64,000 nt of DNA from JAAUTS01 sp034440395 (lineage in GTDB: Bacteria > Verrucomicrobiota > Verrucomicrobiia > Methylacidiphilales > JAAUTS01), in the NCBI GenBank assembly GCA_034440395.1, contig JAWXBW010000067.1:1-64000 (forward strand), read 5' to 3'. The notes beneath the pieces are model-generated. The model saw only the letters and a list, made by a program, of their open reading frames with translations, was not told the origin of the DNA and searched no databases. How positions within the stretch are numbered: the stretch's first letter is position 1; every line of letters starts with the position of its first letter. Positions 26,122 to 35,061 of the stretch are shown here, piece after piece. Made by a program: the position numbers and the translations under genes.

Positions 26122-27147
26122 ATGACTTCATCCCCTCTCACCATTCGTGATCTAGCCCGTCTAACTAACTCCAGCAAGACCACGGTAGCGCGTGCTTTAA
26201 ACGCCGAGTACGGAGTCTCCATTGAGACACGGCAGAAGATCATGAAGGTTGCTATGGAACATGGCTACCATTTAGATCCTAAAGTAACGATGCTCATGTC
26301 CCACCTACGCCAGTCCAAGCAGAAGCGTAGAACCACCAATCTAGCTTGGGTGTGCCATTCCAGTATTACCTATATCCCCGAAAAAACTTTTTGGATGGGA
26401 AAAATCTGGGCTGGTGCCCAACAGCGCGCCCAAGAACTGGGTTTTACTTTAGACGCCGTGATCGAGAATGACCGTGAAGTATCCCCCGAACGCTTTAAAA
26501 AAATCCTGCTGGCTCGCGGCATCGTGGGCATCATAGAAGAACCACCCTATCCAGACTTACCCTGTGCAGAGTTCGATCATAGCCCTTTCGCCGTTTGTCT
26601 TCTCAGTAACGCCGCTCCAAACTTTACCTTTCATCGAACCGGCTCCCACCATTTTTATGACACGGGCCTCCTTCTACACGAATTATTGGCTTTAGGTTAC
26701 CAAAGACCTGGCGTTTTATTTGGTACCTTTATCAATGATATAACAAGTAACGCAATTGTCGCACGATTCGAGTATGAGCAACGACATTGGAAGCCAGCCA
26801 ACAGAATCCCATGGAAAGGGGAAGACCCCCGAACACCAGAAGGTCTGCGCGCATGGATGCATAAGTGGAAACCTGACGTAGTTATTTGTTGCGACAACGG
26901 ACTGGTTCAACGGCTGAAAGAAGCGGGATTTAGTGTGCCGAGGGATGTGGGGGTGGCCCATATTAATCTAGCTTCGGACGTCCCGGACTGGGGCGGAATT
27001 GACCAAAACCACCACCACCTCGGAGCAGAAGCCATTGATATACTCTCTGGACAACTAAACCATGGGGAGCGAGGAGAACCAGCCTACCCGAAAGAAGTTC
27101 TTGTTGCCGGAAAGTTTGTGCAAGGGAAAACCTTAATCAAACAGTAG
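26122..27147 (+). CDS. LacI-family transcriptional regulator
   Basis: This 341-residue protein begins with a LacI helix-turn-helix (TIRDLARLTNSSKTTVARAL) and continues with the type-1 periplasmic-binding effector domain; PDVVICCDNG, VPRDVGVAHINL and the closing DWGGIDQNHHHLGAEAID segment are family landmarks. It is divergent from the PEP-CTERM gene and has a palindromic site overlapping its own promoter, so autoregulation and control of the surface protein are likely. A dead paralogue with the same promoter layout lies at 337-525. The inducing sugar is unknown. Confidence 0.9.
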   Translation: MTSSPLTIRDLARLTNSSKTTVARALNAEYGVSIETRQKIMKVAMEHGYHLDPKVTMLMSHLRQSKQKRRTTNLAWVCHSSITYIPEKTFWMGKIWAGAQQRAQELGFTLDAVIENDREVSPERFKKILLARGIVGIIEEPPYPDLPCAEFDHSPFAVCLLSNAAPNFTFHRTGSHHFYDTGLLLHELLALGYQRPGVLFGTFINDITSNAIVARFEYEQRHWKPANRIPWKGEDPRTPEGLRAWMHKWKPDVVICCDNGLVQRLKEAGFSVPRDVGVAHINLASDVPDWGGIDQNHHHLGAEAIDILSGQLNHGERGEPAYPKEVLVAGKFVQGKTLIKQ

Positions 27148-27161
27148 GCTGAAAAGCTAAG

Positions 27162-27320
27162 ACACTGAAGAAGAACCAGAGTTTTAACCACGGATAACAC
27201 GGATAACACGGATTTAAGAAAAGAAAAAAGTTTTCTCCGCCCCCCTTCTGTCCCCCATCCGTGTTATCCGTGTTATCCGTGGTAAAAAAATCCCCTTCTT
27301 GCTTGCTTGCTTGCTTGCTT
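27162..27320. repeat. Hairpin repeat unit 7
   Basis: Complete unit with consensus arms (27186-27213 and 27257-27284) that pair at all but the outermost base, and five CTTG copies in the tail. It lies between the LacI gene and the converging topB gene, the last copy seen in the window. Confidence 0.9.
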
Positions 27321-27342
27321 AAACCACCGTTGGAAAACTGCG

Positions 27343-29892
27343 TTATTCCGTTTCAACTGATGGTTTTGTTTTACCTTTAACTACTTTTTTACCTTTTCCT
27401 TTACCAGGTGCCTTAGGCTCGCGGGGAGGAAAGTCAAAGGCTGTGGTGCCGTCATCTTTTAAAATAAGAAACGCTTTAAAAGGACGCCGTGTTTTTTTAC
27501 TAACAAAGGCGGTCATTAAATCCGTCTTGCGGTCCCGCAATAATTTCACCACTTGTTCCCGTGTAATGTCTTGATCCAGAATCTTACGAGACATGCGAAA
27601 ACCTTTTTTCTTATCGGCATCTTTTGGTTTTTCACAAACAAAGGCGTTGGCGGTTTCAAAAACTTTGTAGCCCGTAGCGGGGCAAACTCCCACAGGTTCT
27701 TGGCCTTCAAAGCTGGGCTGTTCATCCCCGTTCTCAGACTGGTTTCCCCAGTCGAGAGTGACCTCCTTGGTATCGGCCAGCTTTACGTAGGCACTGAAGG
27801 GGCGCCCCATCCGATTTTTAAAATCATCTAAAGGTCCAACGACTCGTTTCTCGATCAATTCACGCACTTCATCCACCGACATGACGCGGCCTGCGATCAC
27901 TTTATTGACGGAAAAGGAGCCGTCACGGGTGCGGAAATCTTTAAGAGTTTTAATCATTTTCTGGCCGGAGAAAGGATCCAGAAGATCCGTCTCATGGAGG
28001 AAAACTTCTGCGGGGTCGCCACCCTTACGAATACGCTCGATAACGTCACGGGTCATATCCTCGATCTCGCGCATGAACTCCGGGCGGGTAAGCTTTTTCT
28101 GCTCAATTAGTTTTAATTTATATTCCCAATCCCCCGTTAACTCAGGTGAGGAAAGGGCTGGAATCTTGATGACATCCAGGGTTTCCATAAGGTCAAAGGC
28201 TTTGACCGTGGGCTTTAACTCACGACCTAAACGGTCGATGTATTTTTCTGCGACAAGATTTTCAATGATGGAGGCGCGGGTGGCGGGGGTGCCTAGTCCT
28301 CGGGCGGACATGGCTTCGCGTAGCTCTTCGTCTTCAACCAACTTCCCTGCGCCTTCCATGGCGGAAAGGAGGGTGGCTTCCGAGAAACGGGCGGGTGGCC
28401 GGGTGATTTCAGCAATGACTTCTACTTGAAGTGTCTCGACTTTTTCACCTTCTTTAACTGCAACGAGCGAGGGTGTGCTTTCATCATCAGGATCTTGTTC
28501 TTCACGACCATAAATGGCCAACCAACCTGGTTCTTTCAGCACTTTACCCTCACTTTTAAAGGCGTGGTTTTTTACTCTAGTGATGCGGGTGGTTACCTCA
28601 AAAACCGCTGCGGGGTAGAAAACGGCGAGAAATCGTTTCGTAACGAGATCATAGATTTTTTGTTCCGTCTCACTTAAGCGGTCGGGGACTTCTTGGGTCG
28701 GGGTAATAGCAAAGTGGTCAGATACTTTCGCATTATTAAAAATACGTTTGGTTGGTTTAACCCAGCCCTCTTGGAGAATACGGTTGGCATGTGGCTTATA
28801 CCCTGTACTGCTTAAATTTTTTAATATCCCCACCACGGTGCTCACGTAATCTTCTGGTAGATAACGGCTATCCGTTCGGGGATAGGTCAAGGCTTTATGC
28901 TTTTCGTAAAGAGCTTGGGCTATGGATAAAGTCATGCGTGCAGGGAAGCCGAACTTGGAGTTGGCCTCACGTTGCAACGATGTCAGGTCGAAGAGTAAGG
29001 GCGAGAGCTGGGTAGCGGGCTTACTTTTTTCCTCCACCACGCCTGACTGACCTTCGCAAGTCGCCTTAATTTTTTCCGCCAGTGCTAGATCCCAAAGTCG
29101 CTCCGCCTTTTCATCTTTTTTCTCATCAGCGGAGAGATCTTTGCCTTCTTTGTTTTCTGGTTTTTTAAAAGACTCATCAAACCAACGACCCAGATATTCG
29201 CCCGCTTTGACTTCAAAGGTTCCATGGACTTCCCAATACGGTCGGCTAATAAATTGGCGAATTTGTTCTTCCCTTTTGACCATGATCGCAAGAGTGGGAG
29301 TCTGCACGCGCCCGACGGTTGTTTTATTAAAGCCGCCGCCTTTGGAATTAAAGGAGGTGAGTGCCCTCGTTCCATTTATCCCCACCAACCAATCGCTTTC
29401 CGAACGGCAGATAGCGGCTTGAGCTAACGGCTCCATCTCTTCGGCATTGCGTAAATGCGCAAAACCCTCGCGAATTGCGCCTGGGGTCATGGATTGTAAC
29501 CAAAGCCGTTTCATGGGTTTTTTCGTCCCGACAGCTTGAACGATGTAACGGAAAATCAGCTCACCCTCGCGCCCGGCGTCGCAGGCATTAATCAAGGAAT
29601 CAACGTCTTTACGGCTGATCAATTTTTTTAAAACTTTATAGCGAGCCTCGCTACGCACAATGGGAGAGAGATCGAAATGAGGTGGGATAACGGGTAGGTT
29701 ATCAATATTCCATTTACCCCGTTTAGGCTCCGAACCTTCCGCTGCTTTAATTTCTAAAAGATGACCGATAGCCGAAGAAACGACATAGGTTTCATTTTCA
29801 TAAAAGTCCTTGTCCTTCTTGAACTTACCTAAAACCTTCGCAATGTCGGTAGCGACACTCGGTTTCTCTGCAATGATAAGTATTTTACCCAT
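27343..29892 (-). CDS. topB: DNA topoisomerase III-type (type IA) enzyme
   Basis: This 849-residue protein has an N-terminal Toprim domain (ILIIAEKPSVA at 4-14 and the acidic DAGREGELI near 103-112), the type IA core, and the active-site tyrosine in ALTYPRTDSRYLP (near 340). The C-terminus has a topoisomerase repeat domain (ATGYKVFETANAFVC and DRKTDLMTAFVSKKTRRPF) instead of zinc fingers, then a lysine-rich tail. The layout suits TopB better than TopA. It breaks and rejoins one DNA strand to relax supercoils or decatenate. It follows dprA by one base, so the two are co-transcribed. Confidence 0.9.
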   Translation of the reverse strand: MGKILIIAEKPSVATDIAKVLGKFKKDKDFYENETYVVSSAIGHLLEIKAAEGSEPKRGKWNIDNLPVIPPHFDLSPIVRSEARYKVLKKLISRKDVDSLINACDAGREGELIFRYIVQAVGTKKPMKRLWLQSMTPGAIREGFAHLRNAEEMEPLAQAAICRSESDWLVGINGTRALTSFNSKGGGFNKTTVGRVQTPTLAIMVKREEQIRQFISRPYWEVHGTFEVKAGEYLGRWFDESFKKPENKEGKDLSADEKKDEKAERLWDLALAEKIKATCEGQSGVVEEKSKPATQLSPLLFDLTSLQREANSKFGFPARMTLSIAQALYEKHKALTYPRTDSRYLPEDYVSTVVGILKNLSSTGYKPHANRILQEGWVKPTKRIFNNAKVSDHFAITPTQEVPDRLSETEQKIYDLVTKRFLAVFYPAAVFEVTTRITRVKNHAFKSEGKVLKEPGWLAIYGREEQDPDDESTPSLVAVKEGEKVETLQVEVIAEITRPPARFSEATLLSAMEGAGKLVEDEELREAMSARGLGTPATRASIIENLVAEKYIDRLGRELKPTVKAFDLMETLDVIKIPALSSPELTGDWEYKLKLIEQKKLTRPEFMREIEDMTRDVIERIRKGGDPAEVFLHETDLLDPFSGQKMIKTLKDFRTRDGSFSVNKVIAGRVMSVDEVRELIEKRVVGPLDDFKNRMGRPFSAYVKLADTKEVTLDWGNQSENGDEQPSFEGQEPVGVCPATGYKVFETANAFVCEKPKDADKKKGFRMSRKILDQDITREQVVKLLRDRKTDLMTAFVSKKTRRPFKAFLILKDDGTTAFDFPPREPKAPGKGKGKKVVKGKTKPSVETE

Positions 29893-29893
29893 G

Positions 29894-30988
29894 TTAATCC
29901 GTTTTTACAAAATGCTTGCCTGGAAGTTGGCGGATCATTTTCCGCATTTCCAAGCGAAGCAACGTAGAAGAGACCTTAGCGGAAGGCAATCCACATTTTC
30001 GGATGATTTCATCAAGGTGCATTTCATTCATCTCTAAGGCTTGCAATAATTTCACCTCTTCTTCCGTTAAATCATCTGGCCAAGCCTTCCTCGGCTCCAC
30101 CTCCATCTTGGGAAAAAGAAACTCAAATTCTTGTAAAATATCGTCGACCCCCTCAACTAACTTAGCCCCATCCTTAATCAGACGATGACAACCCTTTGCG
30201 CTCTCATCATTGATCCTACCCGGTATGGCAAAGACTTGCCGGCCCTGCTCCAAGGCCATTTTAGCCGTAATTAAAGCTCCACTCTTAGCCCCCGCCTCCA
30301 CCACCAACACCCCACTGCTTAGCCCGCTCACGATCCGATTCCGCATCGGAAACGTCTGCTTATCTGGAGGCGTGCCAAGCGTAAACTCCGACATGACCAC
30401 CCCACGATTCTCCGCAATCATCTCCGCTAAAGCCCGATTTTCTGGTGGATAAATCAAATCCATTGAAGACCCAATCACCGCTAGCGTCCGCCCCTTAGCC
30501 GCTAGCGCACCTTGATGCGCCGCCGTGTCGATCCCCCGCGCTAGCCCGCTGCCCACGGTCAAGCCCGCATACGCTATTTGATAAGAAATTTTCTTGGCCG
30601 TCTCTAATCCATAATACGTTGTAGCCCGCGACCCCACCATGGCGATAGACCTCTTACAAGCCGCCGCCATATCGCCTCGATAATACAACACCAGCGGCGG
30701 ATCATAAATTTCCGTTAACTGCTTCGGATACGCCTCATCCTCACAATCGACCACCTGCACCTTTAGCTCCTCCATTTGCCGTAATTCATTCCCTAAATCA
30801 AAAGTCTTTTCCCAACCTACAATTGACTCCGCCGGCCCCTGCCCAATCCCTTCGATCTTAGATAATCCTTGTAACCGCTCAGAAAAAATCGCTTCCACCG
30901 AACCGAGAGCTTCGCGCAGCTTACGAACCCGCACTGGCCCAATTAAGCGTAAACTATTTAAAATCAGATAACATTCTGTGCGCGTCAT
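29894..30988 (-). CDS. dprA: DNA-processing protein DprA
   Basis: This 364-residue protein shows an N-terminal helix-hairpin-helix-like region, the Rossmann-type DprA core with GSRATTYYG, GSGLARGID, AVIGSSMDLIYPPEN and FPMRNRIVSGLS, and a C-terminal winged-helix (about 310-360). DprA loads RecA on incoming single-stranded DNA during natural transformation. No other competence genes are nearby. It is preceded by aroB by 25 bases and followed immediately by topB, giving an aroB-dprA-topB run. Confidence 0.95.
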   Translation of the reverse strand: MTRTECYLILNSLRLIGPVRVRKLREALGSVEAIFSERLQGLSKIEGIGQGPAESIVGWEKTFDLGNELRQMEELKVQVVDCEDEAYPKQLTEIYDPPLVLYYRGDMAAACKRSIAMVGSRATTYYGLETAKKISYQIAYAGLTVGSGLARGIDTAAHQGALAAKGRTLAVIGSSMDLIYPPENRALAEMIAENRGVVMSEFTLGTPPDKQTFPMRNRIVSGLSSGVLVVEAGAKSGALITAKMALEQGRQVFAIPGRINDESAKGCHRLIKDGAKLVEGVDDILQEFEFLFPKMEVEPRKAWPDDLTEEEVKLLQALEMNEMHLDEIIRKCGLPSAKVSSTLLRLEMRKMIRQLPGKHFVKTD

Positions 30989-31013
30989 GATAAGTAAAAT
31001 CCCCTCAAAAAAG

Positions 31014-32075
31014 TCACAACGTGCAAGCCGCTAAAGCCCGCCGCACCTGCGCTTCCGTCACATCCCGTCGTAACTCCGTGCGCCCCAATTCAGATAGTAA
31101 CACCCATTGCAGCCCTGCGGCTGATACCTTTTTATCCCGCAACAAAGCTGGCTCTAACTTCTCATAACTCAATCCGGCAAAACCCACCGGTAACCCATTC
31201 GCCGCAAAAGCCGCGCGCACCTGCTTCACCGCTCCTTCTTTTAAACCACAACACTCTTCGGAAAGCAGCGTCGCCGCCACCATCCCGATAGCGATGGCCT
31301 CCCCATGCAGCAGCTCACCGTAACCAACCGATTGCTCAATGGCATGACCCAGCGTATGGCCAAAATTTAAAATGGCTCGCAGCCCGCTCTCCTCCCGCTC
31401 ATCCCCCGCCACCACCTGAGCCTTAATCTCGACACAGCGTTTGATCACGGGAGCCAAGTCCTTCGGGCGACCCTGCGCCATTTGCTGAAAAAATGCGGCA
31501 TCTCGAATCAGTCCATACTTAATCACCTCCGCCATCCCTGCCGCCAATTCTCGTTCAGGCAAGGTCTTCAGAAAACTCGGATCAATTAAAACTTTTTGCG
31601 GCTGATAAAAAGCCCCAACTAAATTTTTTCCCTCGGGTAAATTAACTCCTGTTTTTCCACCCACACTACTATCCACCGCCGCCAGTAAGGTCGTGGGCAC
31701 TTGAATAAAAGCGACTCCACGTAAATAGGACGCTGCCACATACCCCGCTAGATCACCTACCACCCCTCCCCCTACGGCTACCACCGTCGCAGATCGAGGA
31801 AATCTATCCTGGGCTAGACGTGAACATAGGTCCGTAAACACGGGCAGAGCCTTAGCTTTTTCCCCTGCCTCAACCTCATAACAAACCACCTTAGAGCTGA
31901 GCTGCTCAAGCCTACTTTTAAAAGGAACAAACCAATCCTGCTTAGCGACATTCGTATCCGTAATAAGAGCGATCCCGCCTGAAAAATCAAAGCCCGCTAA
32001 ACATTGAGCAAACAAATCCTGACCAATATGAACCTCATATGATCGAGCTCCTAAAACCACGGGCACAATTTCCAT
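31014..32075 (-). CDS. aroB: 3-dehydroquinate synthase
   Basis: This 353-residue enzyme has the NAD-binding motif VVAVGGGVVGDLAGYVAASY (near 98-117), the VPTTLLAAVDSSVGGKTGVN segment and the zinc-ligand motif ILNFGHTLGHAIE (near 233-245). AroB converts DAHP to 3-dehydroquinate, the second step of the shikimate pathway, in the cytoplasm. Length and motifs are typical. It is divergent from valS with 127 bases between, and heads the run with dprA and topB. Confidence 0.96.
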   Translation of the reverse strand: MEIVPVVLGARSYEVHIGQDLFAQCLAGFDFSGGIALITDTNVAKQDWFVPFKSRLEQLSSKVVCYEVEAGEKAKALPVFTDLCSRLAQDRFPRSATVVAVGGGVVGDLAGYVAASYLRGVAFIQVPTTLLAAVDSSVGGKTGVNLPEGKNLVGAFYQPQKVLIDPSFLKTLPERELAAGMAEVIKYGLIRDAAFFQQMAQGRPKDLAPVIKRCVEIKAQVVAGDEREESGLRAILNFGHTLGHAIEQSVGYGELLHGEAIAIGMVAATLLSEECCGLKEGAVKQVRAAFAANGLPVGFAGLSYEKLEPALLRDKKVSAAGLQWVLLSELGRTELRRDVTEAQVRRALAACTL

Positions 32076-32164
32076 ACCCTATGACTAGACCAAGCCCCTC
32101 ATTTGCCAAACAGTTTTCCTAATTAAAAAAACCACGCCTACGCCTGATGATTTTTCAGCTTTTC

Positions 32165-32186
32165 TTGTCAAACGCTTTTCGTTCTC
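32165..32186 (+). promoter_or_regulatory. Candidate valS promoter
   Basis: TTGTCA (32165-32170), a 16-base spacer and TACCTT lie just upstream of the valS ATG. The -10 element is weak, and no tRNA-sensing leader can be recognised. Confidence 0.3.
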
Positions 32187-32202
32187 TACCTTCAATTGTC
32201 TC

Positions 32203-34923
32203 ATGCCTGAATTAGCCAAAGCTTATGAACCCTCTCCCGTAGAAGAAAAACTCTATGCCGCATGGTTAGATTCTAACTGTTACCACGCCAGCCCCGAGAG
32301 CACGAAACCCGCTTACTCCATCGTCATTCCTCCACCCAACGTGACAGGCGTTCTCACCATGGGTCATGTTCTAAATAATACTATTCAAGACATTCTCTGC
32401 CGTAAGGCTCGATTAGATGGCCATGAAGTTCTCTGGCTTCCAGGCACAGATCACGCCGGTCTCGCCACGCAGACAGCCGTAGAAAAAGCCTTACGTAAAC
32501 CTGACGAACTTCCCCCCCGCGTGCGCGAGGTTTTAGAATCGCTCGACCACGTTTGGGATCGAACCCAAAATAAACCCAAACTCGCCCTCAACCGTCATAA
32601 CATCGGGCGTGAAGCGCTCCTAAAACTTATCTGGGCTTGGACGAAAGATCGTGGCGGTATTATTATTCAGCAACTTAAAAAATTAGGCTGCTCCTGCGAT
32701 TGGGAACGCGAACGCTTCACCATGGATCCAGCTTATCATCAAGCCGTTCAAGAAGCCTTCGTTAATCTGTATCATAAAGGCTACATCTACCGTGGAAACC
32801 GTATGGTGAACTGGTGCCCGGCCTCTCTCACCGCCATATCCGATGAGGAAGTCATCTCCACCCCGCAAAAAGGTAAGCTCTTCACCATGCGTTATGAAGT
32901 GCAAGAGCGGCCTGGTGTTTTTTTAGAAATTGCTACGACACGGCCTGAAACCTTAATGGGTGACACAGCCGTGGCGGTTAATCCGCGCGACCCCCGCTAC
33001 CAAAGCTACATCGGTCAACATGTGCTCCGCCCCTTCCCCCCCGCCTCCATTCCGATCGTGGCCGATGAACATGTGGACTTTGAATTCGGCACCGGTGTCT
33101 TAAAAGTAACACCCGCCCACGACAAAGCTGACTTTGAAATCGGCCAGAGACATAATCTCCCCATTATTGATGTCTTAACCCCTGACGGTAAGATCAATTG
33201 TCCCGCCGTTCCCGAGTTACATGGACTAGATCGTTTCGAAGCGCGTAAGAAGTCCGTGGAGATGCTGCAAGCCTTAGAATTATTAGTCAAAGAAGAGCCT
33301 TATGATAACAACGTAGGCTTCAGCGAGCGGGGTCAAGTCCCCATCGAACCCCGCCTTTCCGAGCAATGGTTTTTAGATTACCGTAAGATGCTCGGCGGCA
33401 CTATGATCGAAGAAGCCTTAAAGGCCGTGCGTGAACAAGTCATCCGTTTTTATCCTGAACGTTGGGAAAAAGTTTATAATCACTGGTTAGAAAATATTCA
33501 AGATTGGTGCCTCTCCCGCCAAGTTTTCTGGGGACACCGCATCCCCGTTTGGTATCGTAACGGACAAACTAAAGCGCAACGTGAATCCCCCGGCGCAGAG
33601 TGGATTCAAGATGAAGACTCCATGGACACTTGGGCCTCCTCATGGCTCTGGGCTTACGCCACAATGGATGAACCTACCCGCAAAAAGTTCTATCCCACCA
33701 ACGCCCTCGTCACAGGGCCCGACATCATCTTTCTTTGGGTAGCTCGCATGATTATTGCAGGACTAGAATTTAATCCCGCCCAATCTGCGGCTGATCCTGG
33801 TAGCCGAAATTACCTCGAAGCGAACCGTGCGTTTAAAGACGTTTATTTCACCGGCCTCATCCGCGACAAACAAGGCCGCAAGATGAGCAAGTCCCTCGGC
33901 AACTCCCCTGACCCGCTCGCCCTCATCAGTAAGTTCGGTGCCGATGGCATCCGCTTCGGCCTGATGCGCATTGCGCCCCAAGGCCAAGACATTCGCTTTG
34001 ATGAAAAGCAAGTCGAGGAAGGTCGTAACTTTTGTAATAAACTCTGGAACGCCTGCCGCTTTCGCACCATGCACGGAGAAATTGATCCGCTGGCCGACCC
34101 GTCACAACATAAACTCAGTCCTTTTGCTGAACACATCTTACAAACTTTAGATGCCGTCATTACTAAGATCGATGCCGGCTTTAAAAATTACGAATTCAGC
34201 TTAATCGCCTCAACGCTCTACGAATTTGTTTGGGATGACCTCTGTGCCCGCTACTTAGAAACGGCCAAAGCAGATTTTCAGAACCCTGATTCCCCCACCC
34301 GTGCCGGAACCCTTGCTACCTTTGACTACGTTTTAAATAAAGTCCTGCGTCTCCTCCATCCTTATACACCATTCCTCACGGAAGAGCTATGGCTCGAATT
34401 AGGTTTTTCCAAAGAAACAATTCAGTTCCAACCTTGGCCCACCGTTTCCCATTTTACCTTTTCCAATGCGGGTCCTCAGCTGGCACGAGACCTCTACGCC
34501 ACCGTCGATACCTCGCGCCGTCTGCGCGGAGAATTCCTTATTGCGCTCAATAAAAAAGTCGCCTTCAAGCTCAAAACTCCGCACCCCATTACCAACGATG
34601 AACTCTCCGTTCTCAGCTCTTTGATAAATGCCGAATCTCTGGAACTCGTAAGCGAAGCCCCCGCCAAGACTCCCATGCTTTTCAGCCCATTGGGTGATCT
34701 CTACCTTCCCCTCGATGGCTTGATTGATTTAGCCCAAGAAAAAATCCGTTTAGAAAAAGAGATTTTAAAAGCGCAGACCGATTTAGATCGCGAACAGAAA
34801 AAAATCTCTAACGAAAAAATGTGCGCCAATGCTCCCGCCGAAAAAGTTTTGGAATGGAAACAGCTAGCCCAAGAAGCTCAAGAAAAACTAACCAATCTCC
34901 AATCCCAACTAAGCCAGCTTTAA
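32203..34923 (+). CDS. valS: Valyl-tRNA synthetase
   Basis: This 906-residue class I synthetase has the HIGH-type signature PPPNVTGVLTMGHVLN (near 45-60), the editing (CP1) domain with TTRPETLMGDTAV, the KMSKS motif RKMSKSLGNSPDP (near 563), a helical anticodon-binding domain, and the C-terminal coiled-coil typical of ValRS (about 835-906: EKIRLEKEILKAQTDL). It charges tRNA-Val and hydrolyses mischarged threonine. Its TAA overlaps the ATG of a truncated efflux-pump tail (TAATG). Confidence 0.97.
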   Translation: MPELAKAYEPSPVEEKLYAAWLDSNCYHASPESTKPAYSIVIPPPNVTGVLTMGHVLNNTIQDILCRKARLDGHEVLWLPGTDHAGLATQTAVEKALRKPDELPPRVREVLESLDHVWDRTQNKPKLALNRHNIGREALLKLIWAWTKDRGGIIIQQLKKLGCSCDWERERFTMDPAYHQAVQEAFVNLYHKGYIYRGNRMVNWCPASLTAISDEEVISTPQKGKLFTMRYEVQERPGVFLEIATTRPETLMGDTAVAVNPRDPRYQSYIGQHVLRPFPPASIPIVADEHVDFEFGTGVLKVTPAHDKADFEIGQRHNLPIIDVLTPDGKINCPAVPELHGLDRFEARKKSVEMLQALELLVKEEPYDNNVGFSERGQVPIEPRLSEQWFLDYRKMLGGTMIEEALKAVREQVIRFYPERWEKVYNHWLENIQDWCLSRQVFWGHRIPVWYRNGQTKAQRESPGAEWIQDEDSMDTWASSWLWAYATMDEPTRKKFYPTNALVTGPDIIFLWVARMIIAGLEFNPAQSAADPGSRNYLEANRAFKDVYFTGLIRDKQGRKMSKSLGNSPDPLALISKFGADGIRFGLMRIAPQGQDIRFDEKQVEEGRNFCNKLWNACRFRTMHGEIDPLADPSQHKLSPFAEHILQTLDAVITKIDAGFKNYEFSLIASTLYEFVWDDLCARYLETAKADFQNPDSPTRAGTLATFDYVLNKVLRLLHPYTPFLTEELWLELGFSKETIQFQPWPTVSHFTFSNAGPQLARDLYATVDTSRRLRGEFLIALNKKVAFKLKTPHPITNDELSVLSSLINAESLELVSEAPAKTPMLFSPLGDLYLPLDGLIDLAQEKIRLEKEILKAQTDLDREQKKISNEKMCANAPAEKVLEWKQLAQEAQEKLTNLQSQLSQL

Positions 34924-35048
34924 TGCCCGTGGTTATTTTCAGCGGCATCTTCACTAGCACACTCCTAGATTTCATCGTCACACCTCTGGTCTTCTGGAAA
35001 TTCGGCAGAAAAAGTGTAGCTCGCTTGTTCCCAAGTGCTATCGCTTAA
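34923..35048 (+). pseudogene. C-terminal remnant of a CusA/CzcA-type RND efflux pump
   Basis: A 41-codon frame beginning MPVVIFSGIFTSTLLDFIVT and ending WKFGRKSVARL... matches the last transmembrane segment of heavy-metal RND permeases (typically ...FSGLxTSTLLDxxVTPxLFWxFGR). The remaining thousand or so residues are absent; valS stops exactly where the remnant begins. It stands 13 bases before a copper-type P-ATPase, the usual neighbour of such a pump, so a deletion has probably joined valS to the pump's end. Expression as a peptide is possible but unlikely to matter. Confidence 0.6.
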
Positions 35049-35061
35049 CTAATATCTACTC

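Noticed and set aside
27343..29892. TopA (topoisomerase I)
   Set aside because: There are no C-terminal zinc fingers, and the N-terminal AEKPSVA and C-terminal repeat suit TopB; the distinction is not absolute.
34821..34922. Upstream start for the 41-codon RND tail (34821)
   Set aside because: The upstream part is the valS sequence in another frame and shares nothing with RND permeases.
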